DNA of 64,000 bases from Asterias rubens (taxonomy: Eukaryota; Echinodermata; Asteroidea; Forcipulatida; Asteriidae): assembly GCF_902459465.1 (NCBI RefSeq), contig NC_047069.1, positions 1,612,001-1,676,000 of the forward strand, in the 5' to 3' direction. A program made the translations under genes and the position numbers. Below the pieces are notes generated by a model. That model was given only the letters and a program-made list of their open reading frames with translations. It was not told the DNA's origin and searched no databases. The stretch's first letter is position 1; each line of letters begins with the position of its first letter. This document shows positions 34,422 through 48,000 of the stretch, one piece after another.

Positions 34422-34941
34422 CCAATGGGTGAGGAGAGTCTGTTCTCGGTAGAATGATAGTCTTTCTGTTTCTTGATTTCATCCAAAAAGCTAAGTACAT
34501 TCAGCTCACTCAGCGTACTGTCAAGTACAGTAGAGATGCTTCTAAGCAAAGATTATAGAGCACAACAAATAAAGAGCAAATTATTACCACCAAATTAAAG
34601 TGCCCTTACAAATCATCAACAGAGTGAGCTTGACGAATATGAGCTGGTTACCTGCAAAAGCATCTAAACTAGAGATTTCTCACTTTCGGAAGTTTCATTC
34701 TTGAGTTTCAATGTCGGGCTTCAGTTTTACTCGTGGGTGTTTGTCAATTTGTTAATTCTGTTTGTAACACCAAGGACTCTGAAGAAAACCAAACTTAATC
34801 ACCGTACTAACCAAGAACCAGAGGGAGAGAAGACACGGAAGGAAATTTCAGTTTTAGATGTGTAAAGAAAACCCCAGAGAATTATTCAAGGGAAAACCCA
34901 CTCCACATAGTGCCCCCAGTGGGATTCAAACCGGTGTGGCG

Positions 34942-35422
34942 GTTTCAACTTTCCGCTGTGTTCAATTTTCCGAATGACCAAATACGGTAGCATTACGTCA
35001 TGCGATGCCTGCGCACAGCAAGCGAAAGTAGTCCATTTTTAGTGCCGTATTGAGTCATCCGTTACCCTCCGGTAGCTGTCATGGCGGCGTCCACGAGTCG
35101 AGTACAACTATGCGGCAAACGCGTGGATCGTATGAGTTTTTTATGCAAGCAGAGTGTGACCTGCCTAAAGTTGTACCCATGAATACATGTAAAGATGGGG
35201 CAAGAGATTATGTGACTACACAGAAAAGAATCGTAATATAAACAATTTGGGGTCACTGCTGAGAGAACTACAGTACTCGCCAGGGTACTCGCGGCGGTAT
35301 CTGACAGGTAACCCGGAAAACTGAACACGCTGGAAAGCTAAAACCGTTCGAACAACATGTTGATATGTCCGACTACGACACCCGGAAAACTGAACACGGC
35401 GGATAACTGAAACCGCCACACC
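34942..35422. mobile_element. Inverted-repeat element inserted into a SINE
   Basis: Begins TGTGGCGGTTTCAACTTTCC and ends with the complement-type GCGGATAACTGAAACCGCCA; about 36 bp of terminal inverted repeat. The SINE reads CAAACCGG before and CCGGGGTTCC after, giving a probable CCGG target duplication. An extra inner copy of the terminal motif lies near 35,308-35,350. A short frame at 35,081 (MAASTSRVQLCGKRVDR) has no recognised homology. Confidence 0.7.
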
Positions 35423-35609
35423 GGGGTTCCAGAGGTGGGAGGCAAGGTAAGATACTACTACACCAACCTGACCACCCAAGTCAGGTCAACAAAACTACAA
35501 TCATACTAAAAATTCCTAACCAGTTATTTACCTAACATAAAATATATTTAATAGATAGTAAGTACCCACCGCTAAAATATAGAAGTCAAACTGCCTCTAG
35601 CTAACGGGG

Positions 35610-35760
35610 AATCATGGTGGTCAACTTGGCAAGACACTGCTCTAGAATTGCAAAGGTCATGGGTTCAAATCCCACCCAAGTAATATGCCTGTGATTTTTT
35701 GCACAGAGCTAGGAAAAGTACTGATTTTACAGTGCTGACTTATATCGGTGTATGTGATAA
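35610..35760 (+). mobile_element. tRNA-like SINE related to the 56-bp array unit
   Basis: ATTGCAAAGGTCATGGGTTC followed by AAATCCCACCC matches the last unit of the 12,787-14,075 array and the reverse copy at 47,640-47,765. It continues ATATGCCTGTGATTTTTTGC. Confidence 0.7.
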
Positions 35761-35833
35761 AAACCAAAATTAATATATCAAATATATATTCTTTAAAGTA
35801 TAATAAAATATATTTTCCTAAAACTACCAACTG

Positions 35834-36044
35834 TTACTGCTGTCTCTTGGCTTTTGCTGCGGTGATCCATTTCTTAATGTACTGTTTTTCCGTGTTGCGA
35901 GCCGCAGTAACAGAAGGCGGGTCATCCTTGTTCTTAGAACGCAAGTCAAGATGGTGAGCTCCCTCTGGAATTATAACAGCCACTAAGGTATCTGAAATGG
36001 ACTTGAGTACACCACCGCTAGACCAAGGGTCAAGGAGCCCATTA
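35834..36044 (-). CDS. PRCP: PRCP last coding exon: catalytic Asp and His
   Basis: The Ser codon is split by the intron (AG/T). The exon reads [12 protein letters not shown] and [17 protein letters not shown], then a basic C-terminus ending AKAKRQQ. The conserved spacing between Asp and His (25 residues) fits the S28 family. Confidence 0.94.
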
Positions 36045-39000
36045 CTGTAGGATGAAAATGTTGAGATTTTGTTTAAAATAACGCTTTAAAGGGACACGTC
36101 TTGGATCGGGTGAGTTGCATATGGTTAGAAAGATGTTTTAAAAGTAGAATATAACGATCCACACAAATATGCCTCAAAATTGCATGGTTTCCCATAACAC
36201 GGCAGGCCATTTTGCGATGTCAAGTTTTTGACTCCATAAAATGGCCGACCGTGTTAGTTCGCAAAGTAAAAGGAAAACCATGCAATTTCGAGGCATATTT
36301 GTTTGGACCATTATATTCTACTTTTAAAACATCTTTCTATACATAATGTATTTCATAACAAACGGTTTTAAACGCTTTTCATAGAACAACTCGACCGATC
36401 CAAGGCAACATGCATCTTTAATAATAATAATATTAAAACACTTATACAGCTTAACACATCCACCTAACAAGTAGGCGCTCAATGTTTTGAAGGAGTTGAG
36501 GGTTGAAATAGAGTGAATAGAGTGAATATTGTGAGGAAGTTAGTCTTCAGTCAAGGCGCATGCGCCACACCATGATGTCAAGCATGACCCCCAGATATCA
36601 TGCACGTAAAAAGACCAGCGGCGAAGCTGCGAAGCGCCTTTAGCAACTCGTTTTGGGGCCCAATGTTTTCCTTTACTTTTTGCCACAGATTTTGGTGGGA
36701 GAAATGTAATGCAATATGCATGAGCCTGATGAGATGTGGCCAATAAGAAGACACAATTACCACAGATAACACGCCGCGTGCACTCCCCATGACCCACACA
36801 CACAAAATGCTCGGCTAAAAAGTCACGTGCTGAGGGCAACACACACAAGGTGCATATATGAATAACTAATTAGATAAACGAGTTGCTAAAGGCACTTCGC
36901 GGCATCGCTGCTGGTGCTGGTCTTTTTTCGTGCGTGACATCTGGGTGTGCCGCCACCTCATGCGCCTTGACTTAAGGCTATGAGGAAGGCTGTTCTAAAG
37001 ATGAGGGGAGGCAGTACAGATAGATCTATCTCCCCAGGAGTGATAAGATCTCGGTTCAGTCAGAAGATGTTGACGTGCTGAACGAAGACCAGCTCAACTG
37101 GAGTTATAAGGCTGGATGAGTTCAGATAATTACAGAGCAGTACCATGTATTGAGCGGTAGGTTGTTCAACGCCAGATCATCAAACAAAATTACCCAGTCA
37201 GATTCCCTTGTGGTTTTTAACGTGATCGATAAGGTGTTTTTTAATATAAATTTGGTTTGCGGGAACACCATGTGTGTATCTACTTGCCAGGTAGAGGTTG
37301 TTCTTTAGAGAACTGTCTTTCTTTATTGTACTACCGTGGAGTAGATTTATCGGATGCTCGGGAGACTTCTCAGTTCTGAAAAGAACTGTCCTGCTTTTAA
37401 ACTACTACCCGGTTGGTACTTTAGCTTATAGGATCGTAATTAATTGGGGTTTTTTTTTACCTGAAGACAATATTACTTGCTGTGCGTATACTCTTTCCCC
37501 AGAACTGTATAATTGACCACTCAGGTCTCGGCGTCTGATACCAGAATTCCTGGCAATTCTTGGCGTACAACTCATAGTTCCATGGTGCAGGCTCAAACAT
37601 ATCATGTATACCATCTGTGCAAAATGGCATCACCATCTCTGTACATGCCTGTGGATAGAGTATATGGATGTACATATTAGTATTTGGGCATGTTCAGACA
37701 GCATACTAAGTTAGATCCAAACTGGTCTAACTTTGCGAGGTGGTCATACAAATTGGTTACCCTTGCGTTCAGACAGCACTGAGTTACATGTAAACACGCT
37801 ACAAATTATCATCGGTTTTAATAAAGAGGTCAATGCAGACGCGACCCCCATTATTCTAACATCCGGCTTGTTCACAGGATGCTAATGGCGTGTTCATTAG
37901 TCACAGTGTGTTTACATAACAATCACGGAGTTCAGTGGGTCGTCTGTTGTGAGTTAAATCAGATGCGGTGGTTTGTATTCTGTCCACACACAGTGTTAGA
38001 AGATAAACCCAAAGCGGCCTACAGATAATCCCCCCAGCTCGACGGTCTAACTGTTACGGGTTTGTTGTTTACCCTACAATGAGGTGTGATAAGCAGCGTC
38101 TACTCGATGCTTTCCCAAGCACTACAGAAAAGAATACATCTCAGGTGGGATTCAAACCCTGGCCTCGATTTCAATGATAACAATAACAATAATAATAACC
38201 GGAAGTGGCGTGGCCGGGCGGTTTAGAGCACCGAATTCAAACTCTGGTGTTTCTGATCAGCAGAGTGTGGGTTCGAATCCCCTGTGTCCTTAAGCAAGAC
38301 ACTTAACCATTGCTTCGTCCTTCGGATGGGACGTTAAGCCATTGGTCCCATGTGTTGTGTAACGCATGCAAAAGAACCCAGTATACTTATCAAAAAGAGA
38401 AGTGGTACACCCCAGTGTTCCTGGCTGTGGCTGCTGTATGCGCCGTAGCACCTTGTACACCCTTATAGGGTGCTAAATAATAGGGTCTCAGAATTCATCA
38501 CTGCAAAAACCTATCTTTTTGAAAGTTTGTATAATTATACGCAGCACCTTGAGTACCTTGTTTAGTAGATATGTGTGCTATATAAGACTTTGATATTATA
38601 TTATTTAACCAATTTATAACGCAGCTTTGCCAAAGGATACAAAGCGCCAGGTATTTTTACTGCAAGGTGAGTGGGACGAAGTTTGCATTATAAGACCTAG
38701 TCCTTAGCACCATGTAATGGTTTGCAAGGTGATGTGGCGCAATGCTGCCAAGCCAGCCAGGAACACCCGGGTGAACCCCTTCTCTTTTCGATAAGTGCAC
38801 TGGGTTCACAACTAGTATAGAATCGTTCTAAGGACTGACTTAAAAAAAGATAAGAAGTGTTTACTTCAATTTGAATTTGTTCCCCTCCTTTTACTCAACA
38901 TCCATTCTAAACAGGTTAAAGCCATTGGACACTTTCGGAACAGAAAAAAAAATAAAGGTTAACAGATTTACAAATAACTTATAGGATTTACAGAAGGTAA

Positions 39001-42000
39001 TGGTGAAAGACTTCTCTTGAAACATTATTCCATGAAATGCTTTACTTTTTGAGAAAACATTAAAACAATTATCAATTCTCGATATCAAGAATTACGGATT
39101 TATTGTAAACACATGTCATGACACGGCGAAACGTGCGGAAACAAGGGTGGGTTTTCCCCTTATTTTATCCCGACTCCGACGACCGATTGAGCCTAAATTT
39201 TCACAGGTATGTTATCTTATATATAAGTTGTGATACACGAAGTGAGGGCCTTCGGACAATACTGTTTACCGCAAGTGTCCAATCGCTTTAACTAGGCTTT
39301 ATATAAACACAGACATTGATTGTTCTCACATAAAGGTCTAAAATCAACAGTACATTTTTGAAATTTGGTCGCCACAGCGAAAAGAAAATGGCCGATGATC
39401 TGCCTTAGCAATGTAAAGGTCATGGGTTTTTGTAATTTGCATGTGAATTTTTTCCCACATAACTCGGGAAAGTACCGAGTATATAGTTCTTATACACAAC
39501 GGTGTACTGTAAGGGTAAACAAACAATACAAAAACCAATTGTGTTCTCTATGCAAAAAAGTAAAATTTTTCAAGACATTGTATATTTGGTTTGCAGTAAC
39601 ACCATGTGTGTATCTACTTGCCAGGTAGAGTTGTTCTTAGGGAACTGTCTTGCTTTATTCTACTGCCGTGGAGTAGATAATCGGAGGTTCGGGAGACTTC
39701 TCAGTTCTGAAAAGAACTGTCCTGCTTTTTAACTATTACCAGGGCGGATGGTATAGAAATTAGACTGGACTACTACTTTAGCTTATAGGATCGTAATTAA
39801 CTGTACTGCCGCGGGATCAGTTCTGAAATTGGTCTCAACGTTTCGACTAGCTTGCTCTAGTCATCGTCAGGAGACTTTCAAGACAGTAAGCAAAACAAAA
39901 TCTCACCTGAAATGCCCACCCCATGTCTCCGAGTGAACCAGAGGCAGTCGTAGAAGTATTGAAACACTTAGCAGTGCCAGTATAGTTGTAATAGACATTT
40001 ACAGCTGCACCTAACTCTCCAAGTAACACTGTGCCTGTAGGATTGGCAGTCTTAAAGTTGGAGCACACAGCCTGAAAAATAAAATACAAATATTGTAGGC
40101 AAACATGATTCCCGGTTTTTCTGAACAGGAAATAAGATATATAGAGGATGTGAGGCATTGCATTGTGAGGTATCAATAAGGGAATCAATGTGTGGTGAAG
40201 AGGTTTTCAACTAGTGGTTTAATCCCAACTAGGCCTGGTTCTTGATAATTTACCGAGACGAAGTCGAGGTAAATTATAAAGAACCAGGCCTCGACGGGTT
40301 TAAACCACTAGTTGAAAACCGATTCAACACACTTTGATTCCCATTCATAAATATCTTTTCGGTCAAAAACATCATTACCTTTTGGTCAAAAAAATATATT
40401 TTCCGTATTTCCACAAGCGCGCGTGTGATAACGTTTTTATCTTCAAGCAAACTTGGCGCGTGACATAGAACACACAAGACGCATGGTAGTGATATAAGCC
40501 GTGCAATATAGGTTTTTATCACCACTCCATTCTGTGAATCTGATTGGAGGATTAGTGCGTACTTGAAGATAAAGACCTTCATCACGCTGTCCACATCTTT
40601 GTCATGTTCCCTGTTTCCATTAACAGTAATGAATGCTAACATTCATTGCGCATGGCGCATGACTATTATTTCGTCTAGCCTGTTTGGTTACAAGAGTTGG
40701 TACCGAGTAAAATCAAGATGACCACACCGGGATAGAGGTCTTTATATAACACCCAAGCAGATCCTTGCCATATGATTGGAGGATTGTCCGTCACGTGATA
40801 GCAAATAAAAGTACCATTGCACGCTGAGTCACTCACCGTGCTTTTTCGTTCCATCCGAAAAGTACCATTGCACGCTGGCAGCGTGCAATGGTACTTTTCG
40901 GATGGAACGAAAAAGCTGAGTAAAAACATCACTGCGTGCGCGTGTGTTTGTAACGCAGCAGTGTTACTGCAAGGAATAATATTAGTAATTACTAATACTA
41001 GCATTCGGATTCTACAATTAAAAATTGTGGGCCTACGCTTTGTTTGTTTTGAAAGTTGTATCTTTCAATCAAAATGAAAAAGATCTACTTGGTTGTTATA
41101 TAAAACAAATAATGAATGTTTTTCATTCGTGCAATGGTGCGAATATGTTCATTCGTTGAAAGCTGGAATGTTCCATTCAACTCGGCTCCGCCTCGTTGAA
41201 TAGAACATTCCATCTTTCAACTCATGAACATATTCGCACCATTGCACTCATAAACATTCATTATGTGTATAATATTCTACCCACGCAGTGTAGATTTTTT
41301 CAGAATTCGGGAGACCTCTCAGTTCCGAAAAGAACTGTCCTAATTTTTAACTACTACTGGGCAGAAGGAAACAAGCTAAATTCCATTTCTTTTTATTCTG
41401 GTTGTGGAAGCCAAGGACTCACAGAAAAGCAATCTTAATCATTGTACTAGCCAAGAACCCAATGGAGAGAAGACAAGGAAGGAAGTATGAGTTTTAGATG
41501 TGGGAGCAAAACCCCTGAGAATTATTCCCAATAAGCAATTTCTGCGTTAGATTTGAATATTGTCTGGTACAATGACGTGCTTGATCACAAGTTAATCAAT
41601 TAAATTTGAATTCCTGAGACTATCGAGACAGTTGCTATGTCACATGATGTAGTTGCGTAAGAGACGGTGGACACCCGTACACAATTCTGAATGGATGTGT
41701 AGGCCTATGGCACAATGGTACCAGGGTTCGCTCATCTGGAGGTTGCTATGCAAAAGCTTGCCCCGAACCATTTGGCATAGCAACTGTCTCTATAGTCTGA
41801 GGAGTTCAAATGTAGGCTGTATATAGACCTTTATCATAGTGCAGCCATCTTCATTTTTCCCCATTGAAAACAATGTAAACAAACCGAGGCTGGAAGAACA
41901 AAATAGTCTGGTTCCCATGACCAAGACGGAGGCAGCATGTTAAAGGTCTATTGTGACTCAGAAAGTCATTGTACCAGACAGTATTCAAATCTAACTCGCA

Positions 42001-45000
42001 AATGGCTACATAGTGCCACTTGTCCACGAGTTGTAGTCTTACCTCTATAGGGAAGGCAGGTAGCGGTTCCAGAAAGGAAGCAGGGTAGGGGTAATCGACC
42101 ATAGCAAGATTAAACCATGTTTCTGACAGCCACGCCTTAACATCGGTTACTTTGTCCATTGTATCCAGACTATCGCACAACCGAAGTGACATCTGTAACT
42201 GTTTCCTACCGCCAACTGCAAAGACACCAAACACAAATTCAATATGTAATTATCATGCAGATTATACATACAACAAACATTGTTGCAAAGAAATAGTCTG
42301 GGACGTGATAATATATGGGTTCTGCCCAAGTGTGGGGCATTCTGAATCCAATGCCTCATAAGTGCACTTAATTACTGTAGCTTTTAAGTCTGAGGAAACC
42401 TGTAAACAAGGATGCTTGGTAAAGCTATGTGGGCCAGAAACACAGAGTTCACCCCTATTCTGAGTGCTCTAGGTTTCTTACGTGCAATGCCAACCCCGCA
42501 GCCGATTTAATGAAATGCTAGGATTGATCCTATCACGAGTTAGGACGAGTAACCCGTCCTAACTTAGGATGGGTTCAATGCGTCCTTACGATACGGAACT
42601 TAACGCGTCGTATGTCCTAAGACTAATCCCAGGTTAGGAAGAGTTTGGTGAAACCGACGGCTGGAACACACACCAAATAGTGCACTCACTACAGTGTCCA
42701 CAATATCTCAAAAAGGTCAATGTAGTTAATAATAATAATAATAATGCATTTATAATGCGCCATCTATCTAGTGTACAAGACCCTATTCCGAGGCGCAGAA
42801 CAAAAAACAATACATACAACAAAAAAGAAATGTAGAACATGATACAAAATTATACAATGAATAATCTACTGTCAAGACATGTAACGAGCTAAGTGTAAGA
42901 GGATTTAAATAAATGAGTTTTAAGCAAGTTTTTAAACAATAGAAGAGAACTACAGCGCCTGATGTTATTAGGTAAAGCGTTCCAAAGTTTAGGAGCACAA
43001 GCGGAAAAGGAACGATCGCCATATGATGAGGATGTTCTAGGAATAGTTAAAAGGGACTTAGCAGAAGAACGAAGAGTGCGAGAGGGGGCATAGTTGGGAC
43101 AGATATCAGGGGTTGAAATTGTCGCTAGCCCGGGACTACCAGATTTACAGCCAAACTGCTCATTTACCAGTTTGATAGTTGGAAAAATAAACAGAAATCA
43201 ACATCACAAACAATAATGTGCTGAAGGTCTCGTAAAATCAAATGCTAATAATGCTAATAATAATAATAATAATAAAGACTTGTAATGCACTTGACGTATC
43301 CACTCTACTGGGTGTTCAAGGCGCAGTAAAACAAAACAAAAACAAAAGAAAGCAGACAACAACAAAATGCTGTGACTTTTCGGGCCACCAAAATCTCATC
43401 AGGACTACTACAAATTCTGGGTTCAAGCCCTGCTGACTACCATCAATAGACACTTATATCCGACCCCAGGACATACTCTTTTGAAAAGGATTGAAAATTC
43501 ACCCGTTTTTGCGAAGCTGTCGATGGTTGCCCAGCTAGCCCTAATTGTCTCGCTGCAGATAGGGTTGACTTCAGTAAAGTCTTTAGTGATAATGGCATAG
43601 GCCGAGTTGCAGTTGGTCAGATTGTTGAGCTGCCAGATGGGGGCCGATGCCGCGATGGATCTGAAAGGACAAGTTGAATAATATTATAGTTATTATCATT
43701 ATTGATCTATACAAAACTATAAGAAAATATAACACAATACAAGGCAAAACAAAGAAGTATAAAACCAAAACAGAAACAACCAAGCAACTAATAATAATAA
43801 TAATAATAACAGTGGCTTCTTTTATAACGCTCATATCCGCCACTTACTGACACTCAAGGCGCTTCAACATTCAGTATTTTCCTGCAAGGTATGTGGGACT
43901 TTGTTTGAATCATGAGACCAGGGTGGATTTCACAAAGTGTTAAGACTAGTCTTACCTCGAGTTAGGACGAGTTACTCATCCTAACTTACATAGGACTAGC
44001 CTTAAATTTTTAATATCTCCTAGGACTAGTCCTAACTCTTTATGAAATCGGCACCCTGCTCCTTTAACCTAGCACCAAGTAAATGTTTGCAAGGTGATGT
44101 GGTGCAATACAAAGCCAATCAAACCAGGAACCAGGAACACCGTGGGGGGGGGGAACCAATTCTACTTTCGATAAGTGCACTAGGTTCTTTTACTTGCATT
44201 ACACAACACACAAGACCAACGTCTTAACTTCCCATCTGAAGGTCGAGGCATCATTGAGGCATAGTGTCTTGCTCAAGGACACAGCAGCCGATTTAATGAA
44301 ACGCTAGGATTAATCCTATCTTAGGATGGAATCAATGCGTCCTAACATCTATGGTCACAGAACTTAATTTGTCCTAAATCATAAGATTGATCCTAGTGAA
44401 AGAGAATTCTGGTGAAATTGATGGCTGGTGTCGTGACTGGGACTCGAACCCACACTCTGATCAGAAACACTGGAGCTTAAGTCCGGTGGTCTTAACCCCT
44501 AGGCCTCGACACGCCACAATGTCAATTCAATAAAGTGGAAAGTGTAAAGGCCCAAGGAAAAGGCGAGGGCCTTTATCGCACGGCCAAGACCCCGCAAGTT
44601 TTTAAATTGCAGTTTAAGAACGAGTCACTACTCTTTTATTCCCATTCATCAATGCCTTTTTGGTTAAAATGCATAATAAAGTATGAAATTTCTGTACGTG
44701 TGTTGTATTTATATGACTGAGACCGTTTTCGGATATGCATTCGTGCGCGTAGTAGTATGCATCTAAACGTTTCCGAAAACAACCGGTTATAAACAGCTCC
44801 AGCTGGTCATTATCAACCGTTGAAACACCCCCACGTGACACGCTCTCAACCAAAAGGAATAGCGAAACTGTCTGAGGTATTTATGAATGATCCTTTTAAT
44901 CAACCTACCCAACAATAACATCCGGGTATTTCATTCTCATCCACGCAGCCAGCATGCCACCATACGAGCCTCCGAAGGCTACCACAGGGCTGTTACTGGC

Positions 45001-48000
45001 TCCCACTATGGTTGCCTTCATATGTTGGATTAAGACGGCAAAATCAGCCATAGCTTGTTCAGCTGTCAGATAACCAAGGTGCTCCTTATCCTTCAGAAGA
45101 TGGACACAAGATGAAAACATTATTTGTATTATTCTTTACTCGAACACAAACGTTGGTTCCAAAATACTGTGTTTGAATAGTAATAATAATACTATTAATA
45201 ATAATAATAATAATAACTGGATTTATATAGCGCCAAATTACCGAAGGATGCAAGGCGCTTAACAGGGAGACAGACAAAAGTAATGGGGAAACCAGCTACG
45301 AGTTGGAGAACAGGTGCGTCTTGAGACCCTTTTTGAAGGACAACACAGTCTCGGCGTTTTTAATGGGGACAGGAAGACCGTTCCATAGGCGGGAGGAAGC
45401 AGTGGAAAAAGCTCTCTCACCGGCTTGTTTGCGTGACTTGTTCACCACGAGGGAGATCGCATCATAGCTTCGAAGGGAGTATGGACAGTAGGTATAATAA
45501 TCGTTTTTTATGTCATGCATTTCACACCCGAAGGACTTCTCAAAGCGCTTCCAACATTATTACCCCTGGTCACTGGGCCATTTATTTCATTCCTTAAACC
45601 ATCTCAGCTCCCTGGGGAGTATACAGCCTGTGCAACAAATATGCGCTACTAAGCTAAATCAATCACCAGAACCATTTCTGCCCTCACAGGTACCCATTTA
45701 CCCATGGGTGGAGAGAAGTATGAAAGAAAAGCGTCTTGCTCAGGGACACAAGTGCCATGACTAGGATTAGAACCCACACTCTGCTGAACAGAATCACCAG
45801 AGCTTGAGTTCGGTGCTTTTATCCCCTCGGCCCCAACACACGTTTACCCCATACGGCGAGGGCACAGAGACCATGGACTCTATTGCCCCTGGTCTTAGCC
45901 TTGGTGCTCCTTCAAAAGTTTCCTAATGACTTTAAAGGGAAGGTAGACGCTTGATAATTGTCAGAGACCAGTGTTCTCACTTGGTGTATCCCAACGAAAG
46001 CATAAAATAACAAGCCTGTGAAAATTTGAGCTCAATTGGTCGTCAAAGTTGCGAGAAAATGATGAGGAAAAAAAACACCCTTGTTGAACGAATTTGTGTG
46101 CTTTCAGATAGAAAAAAAAGACTTCTGGCTAGAAGTCTTTTATTATTTGAGTGAGTAATTACCTCTTTCTCAAAATCTATGCTACTTCAGAGGGCGCCGT
46201 TTCTCACAATGTTTTATACTATCAACAGCTCTCCAATGCTCGTTACCAAGTCAGTTTTAAAGTCAATATTTGTTTTGAGTAATTACCAAACGTGTACCTT
46301 CCCTTTAAGCTTTTCCAATGAAATGCCCCTTTTCAAAATGAAAATGGCCTTGCCCTCATTTCTGGCCAGACCAAAACACCCCACCGAAGAAAACAGACCG
46401 AAACTGTCAGAATACTGCCTGGAAAATAAACATACAGGCCTAATACCTCACGGAGGCAATGAAGATGATTGCCTCCGTGCCCCTGGTCAATGTCTTGGTG
46501 CCCTTGAAATGCTCCAGTATAAATTTACAATTTACTCATAGGGTGCCCTAAACCAAGGAGAAAATGCCTTGGTGCCCTTTCAAAATTGAAGCACACAGGC
46601 CTTAGCTATCCCTTTTTGTGTCAACATACCTTATAAGATTCCTGACCATATGGAAGAGAGACCCCATAGTAGCGATGCTCGGCAAACACGATCATTGCAT
46701 TAAACTCAGGTGCAACATCCCACATGAAACCCTAGGAAAAATAAAACAATACATGCTAGCTTCATTGTCTTCATAGTATAGTAAGGGTAGTAGCTAAACC
46801 AATTTAAGTGGTTGGATATAAACACATTTTTTTCGAAGCCACCAAGGGCAAGCAGGTCAACCCAGAGTCCTGGGCACGCCTGCCCAGCACCTCTCCATCC
46901 AAGCAGCCACAACAATGCTCATACTACATGTAATAGGCCTTTGTGTACCAGAACAATCACACTTGTTATAAACAAAGAATTAAACATCACATGAAGGAGC
47001 AAAAACAAGGAAATACATCCACATTTTTTATTTACCCAGGGAATGTTTATATAGACCTTATGCACATGACGTCATTTCAGTAGGGCGCCCTCACCTAGAG
47101 GTCAAAAGGAGGTTGTTCATTGGACAATACTGTGCGCCGCGCGTACAAATCCGTGCATCTCGATTGTAACGTCATCAAAGTTGCAAGAGGCTAATAATGA
47201 AAGAAAACCACACCCTTGGTGCACAAAGTTATGTGCTTTCAGATACAGAAAAAAGGCTTCAGGCCTGAAGTCTTTTATCAGATTCAACTATTTGAGAGAG
47301 AAATGAGAAATGTTTCTTCAGAGGGAGCCGTTTCTCATGTTGCTCGTTACTAAGTAAGTTTTCATGCAAACAATTGGTTTGAGTAGTTACCAATAATGTC
47401 CAGTGCCTTTATTTTTTTTTTACTTACTGTATTCTCACAGAACCATGTTATATCTCCCTCGTTGCCAGTGTAGAAGAATATAGGACCTCCGTTTTTATCC
47501 CAGAACTGCTGAGAGACGAGGTACCTCATCTTAAAAGTGTCATCACTGATGAAGCTGAAGTGGTCAATCTTTGTTAAATATAAATACAAGAAAAGAAATG
47601 TTACATTTAGCAGAATATTAGTTTTGTTTTTACCCAAATATACACCGATGTGAGTTACTCATCTGAGCTCTGCCAAAAATAAAATCACAGGCACGTTCTC
47701 CTCAAGTGGGATACGAACCCACGACCTTTGCAATTCTAGAGCAGTGCCTTTAACTAGAGGTGCAGGGATACACGTACAAGCACCATAGTAGTCTTGGTTC
47801 AACACTCTTCTGTTGTTAATAATCTCTCCATGATCCATTACCACAAGAGGGAGCTCAGCTCTCACCATGGACCGCTATCACCCAAGAACTCTATTGGGGT
47901 GAAGGTCTATTGTGAGAGAGCGCCCTCTTGTGGTCGATGGATCATGGAAGGATTTTAACAGCTCTACATCCTTTGCTCGTCCCCAGCGCCTTGCTTTAAC

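Larger units (their letters stand above)
33800..35833. other. Intergenic region between WBP4 and PRCP (converging 3' ends)
   Basis: Contains the WBP4 3' UTR, a SINE split by an inserted element (34,890-35,480), a second tRNA-like SINE (35,610-35,760) and AT-rich sequence. No further exon was recognised. Confidence 0.6.

Noticed and set aside
35081-35182. 34-codon frame starting MAASTSRVQ inside the 34,942-35,422 element
   Set aside because: Short, no homology recognised, and carried by a transposon.
36578-36848. Cys-rich minus-strand frames in the last PRCP intron
   Set aside because: They lie inside a foldback element and lack splice sites in phase with PRCP.
42783-43022. Hydrophobic minus-strand frame resembling a membrane protein
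   Set aside because: It is an off-frame reading of a LINE tail; the frame with the LWNALP...KTHLF motif is the real one.
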